Source: an uncultured Woeseiaceae bacterium
Lineage (GTDB): Bacteria; Pseudomonadota; Gammaproteobacteria; Woeseiales; Woeseiaceae
DNA: 7,128 bases
Reading direction: 5' to 3'
Assembly: GCA_947259435.1 (NCBI GenBank)
Contig: CAMYMP010000717.1
Location: forward strand, 1-7,128
Shown piece by piece: positions 6,937 to 7,128 of the stretch; the stretch's first letter is position 1, and each line of letters begins with the position of its first letter. The notes below the pieces were generated by a model. The model searched no databases and was not told the DNA's origin. It worked only from the letters and a program-made list of their open reading frames with translations. The position numbers were made by a program, and so were the translations under genes.

Positions 6937-7128
6937 TCAGGCCGAGGCTTCTTGCCAGACTGCGTAACTGATGATATCGGGTGGAAAGCGGTGTCGCTTG
7001 TAGGTCCTCATCACCGAATTATCAATCGAGAGTGGTCGACCGTGCATGACGGCATTTCTCACTGGCGCACACTTTTCCAGGGTACCTGTTATTCGGACAA
7101 AATATTTCGCTAAATCTTTGGGCAGGAA
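6937..7128 (-). pseudogene. 3' end of an upstream frame with HEPN-like motif, probably truncated
   Basis: A minus-strand frame enters from the right edge and runs 63 codons to a TGA at 6937-6939. Its first part contains LEKCAPVRNAVMHGRPL, in which R (7057-7059) and H (7042-7044) form an RNxxxH (Rx4H) motif like that of HEPN domains, found in many toxin, defence and RNA-cutting proteins. About ten residues later the frame reads straight into a piece resembling an IS6 transposase N-terminus and then a short unrelated tail. This suggests a host gene whose 3' end was replaced by a mobile-element remnant. The rest of the protein is outside the window, so its identity is open and the HEPN call rests on one motif. 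Confidence 0.4.
6955..7011 (-). mobile_element. IS6-family transposase N-terminal remnant
   Basis: The 19 codons MRTYKRHRFPPDIISYAVW match, from memory, the conserved start of IS6-family transposases (YKRHRFPPxIIxxAVW, usually followed by LYxRFxLSxRDxE). Homology stops abruptly at the tryptophan, and the frame ends five residues later. No terminal inverted repeats or DDE catalytic domain are seen nearby, so this is a non-functional fragment. GC here is about 50%, below the neighbouring genes. A database search with these 19 residues would settle it. Confidence 0.75.

Noticed and set aside
6926..7008. Alternative minus-strand frame ending LRSLARSLGLTVNSRILP over the transposase piece
   Set aside because: It looks protein-like but follows an in-frame stop at about 7018 and has no start codon; the IS6-like frame explains the first part better. 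A frameshifted host gene remains possible.
6883..7086. Direct repeat CCAGGGTAC at 6883-6891 and 7078-7086 flanking the IS6 piece
   Set aside because: Nine bases in a 450-base region can occur by chance, and IS6 elements make 8-base target duplications immediately at their ends, which these are not.

Overview
The window is a two-gene minus-strand operon plus a short, compositionally distinct intergenic stretch. Gene-body GC is high (roughly 60-65% by eye) while the last ~230 bases drop to about 49%. Codon use, the genes and the sigma70-type promoter suggest a high-GC bacterium, probably a proteobacterium; no closer placement is supported.

Layout (minus strand, read from high to low coordinates): 6937-7128 is an open frame entering from the right edge. 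It carries a HEPN-like RNxxxH motif and then, in the same frame, a 19-residue piece that looks like the N-terminus of an IS6-family transposase, so it appears to be a decayed insertion scar. 6767-6936 holds no gene I can recognise. A good sigma70-like promoter (6738-6766) and a 13-bp palindrome (6707-6719) precede a 551-residue acyl-CoA dehydrogenase (5029-6684) that keeps its FAD-contact motifs and catalytic glutamate. Four bases after its stop codon begins a giant multidomain synthase that runs the rest of the window (5024 to 1) and continues past the left edge. At least 1674 residues are visible: ketosynthase, acyltransferase, a second FabF-like ketosynthase, an Ala/Pro linker and the start of an acyl carrier domain.

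The synthase resembles PfaA, the first subunit of polyunsaturated fatty acid (Pfa) synthases, in its first ketosynthase and malonyl-type acyltransferase. It differs by a second complete ketosynthase before the carrier domain and by a threonine where the phosphopantetheine-bearing serine of the carrier is expected. The tight coupling of dehydrogenase and synthase suggests one pathway making or remodelling a specialised long-chain lipid, with the dehydrogenase introducing or handling an alpha,beta-double bond in a starter or product. The product is unknown. The remaining domains (ketoreductase, dehydratase, further carriers) are expected beyond the left edge.
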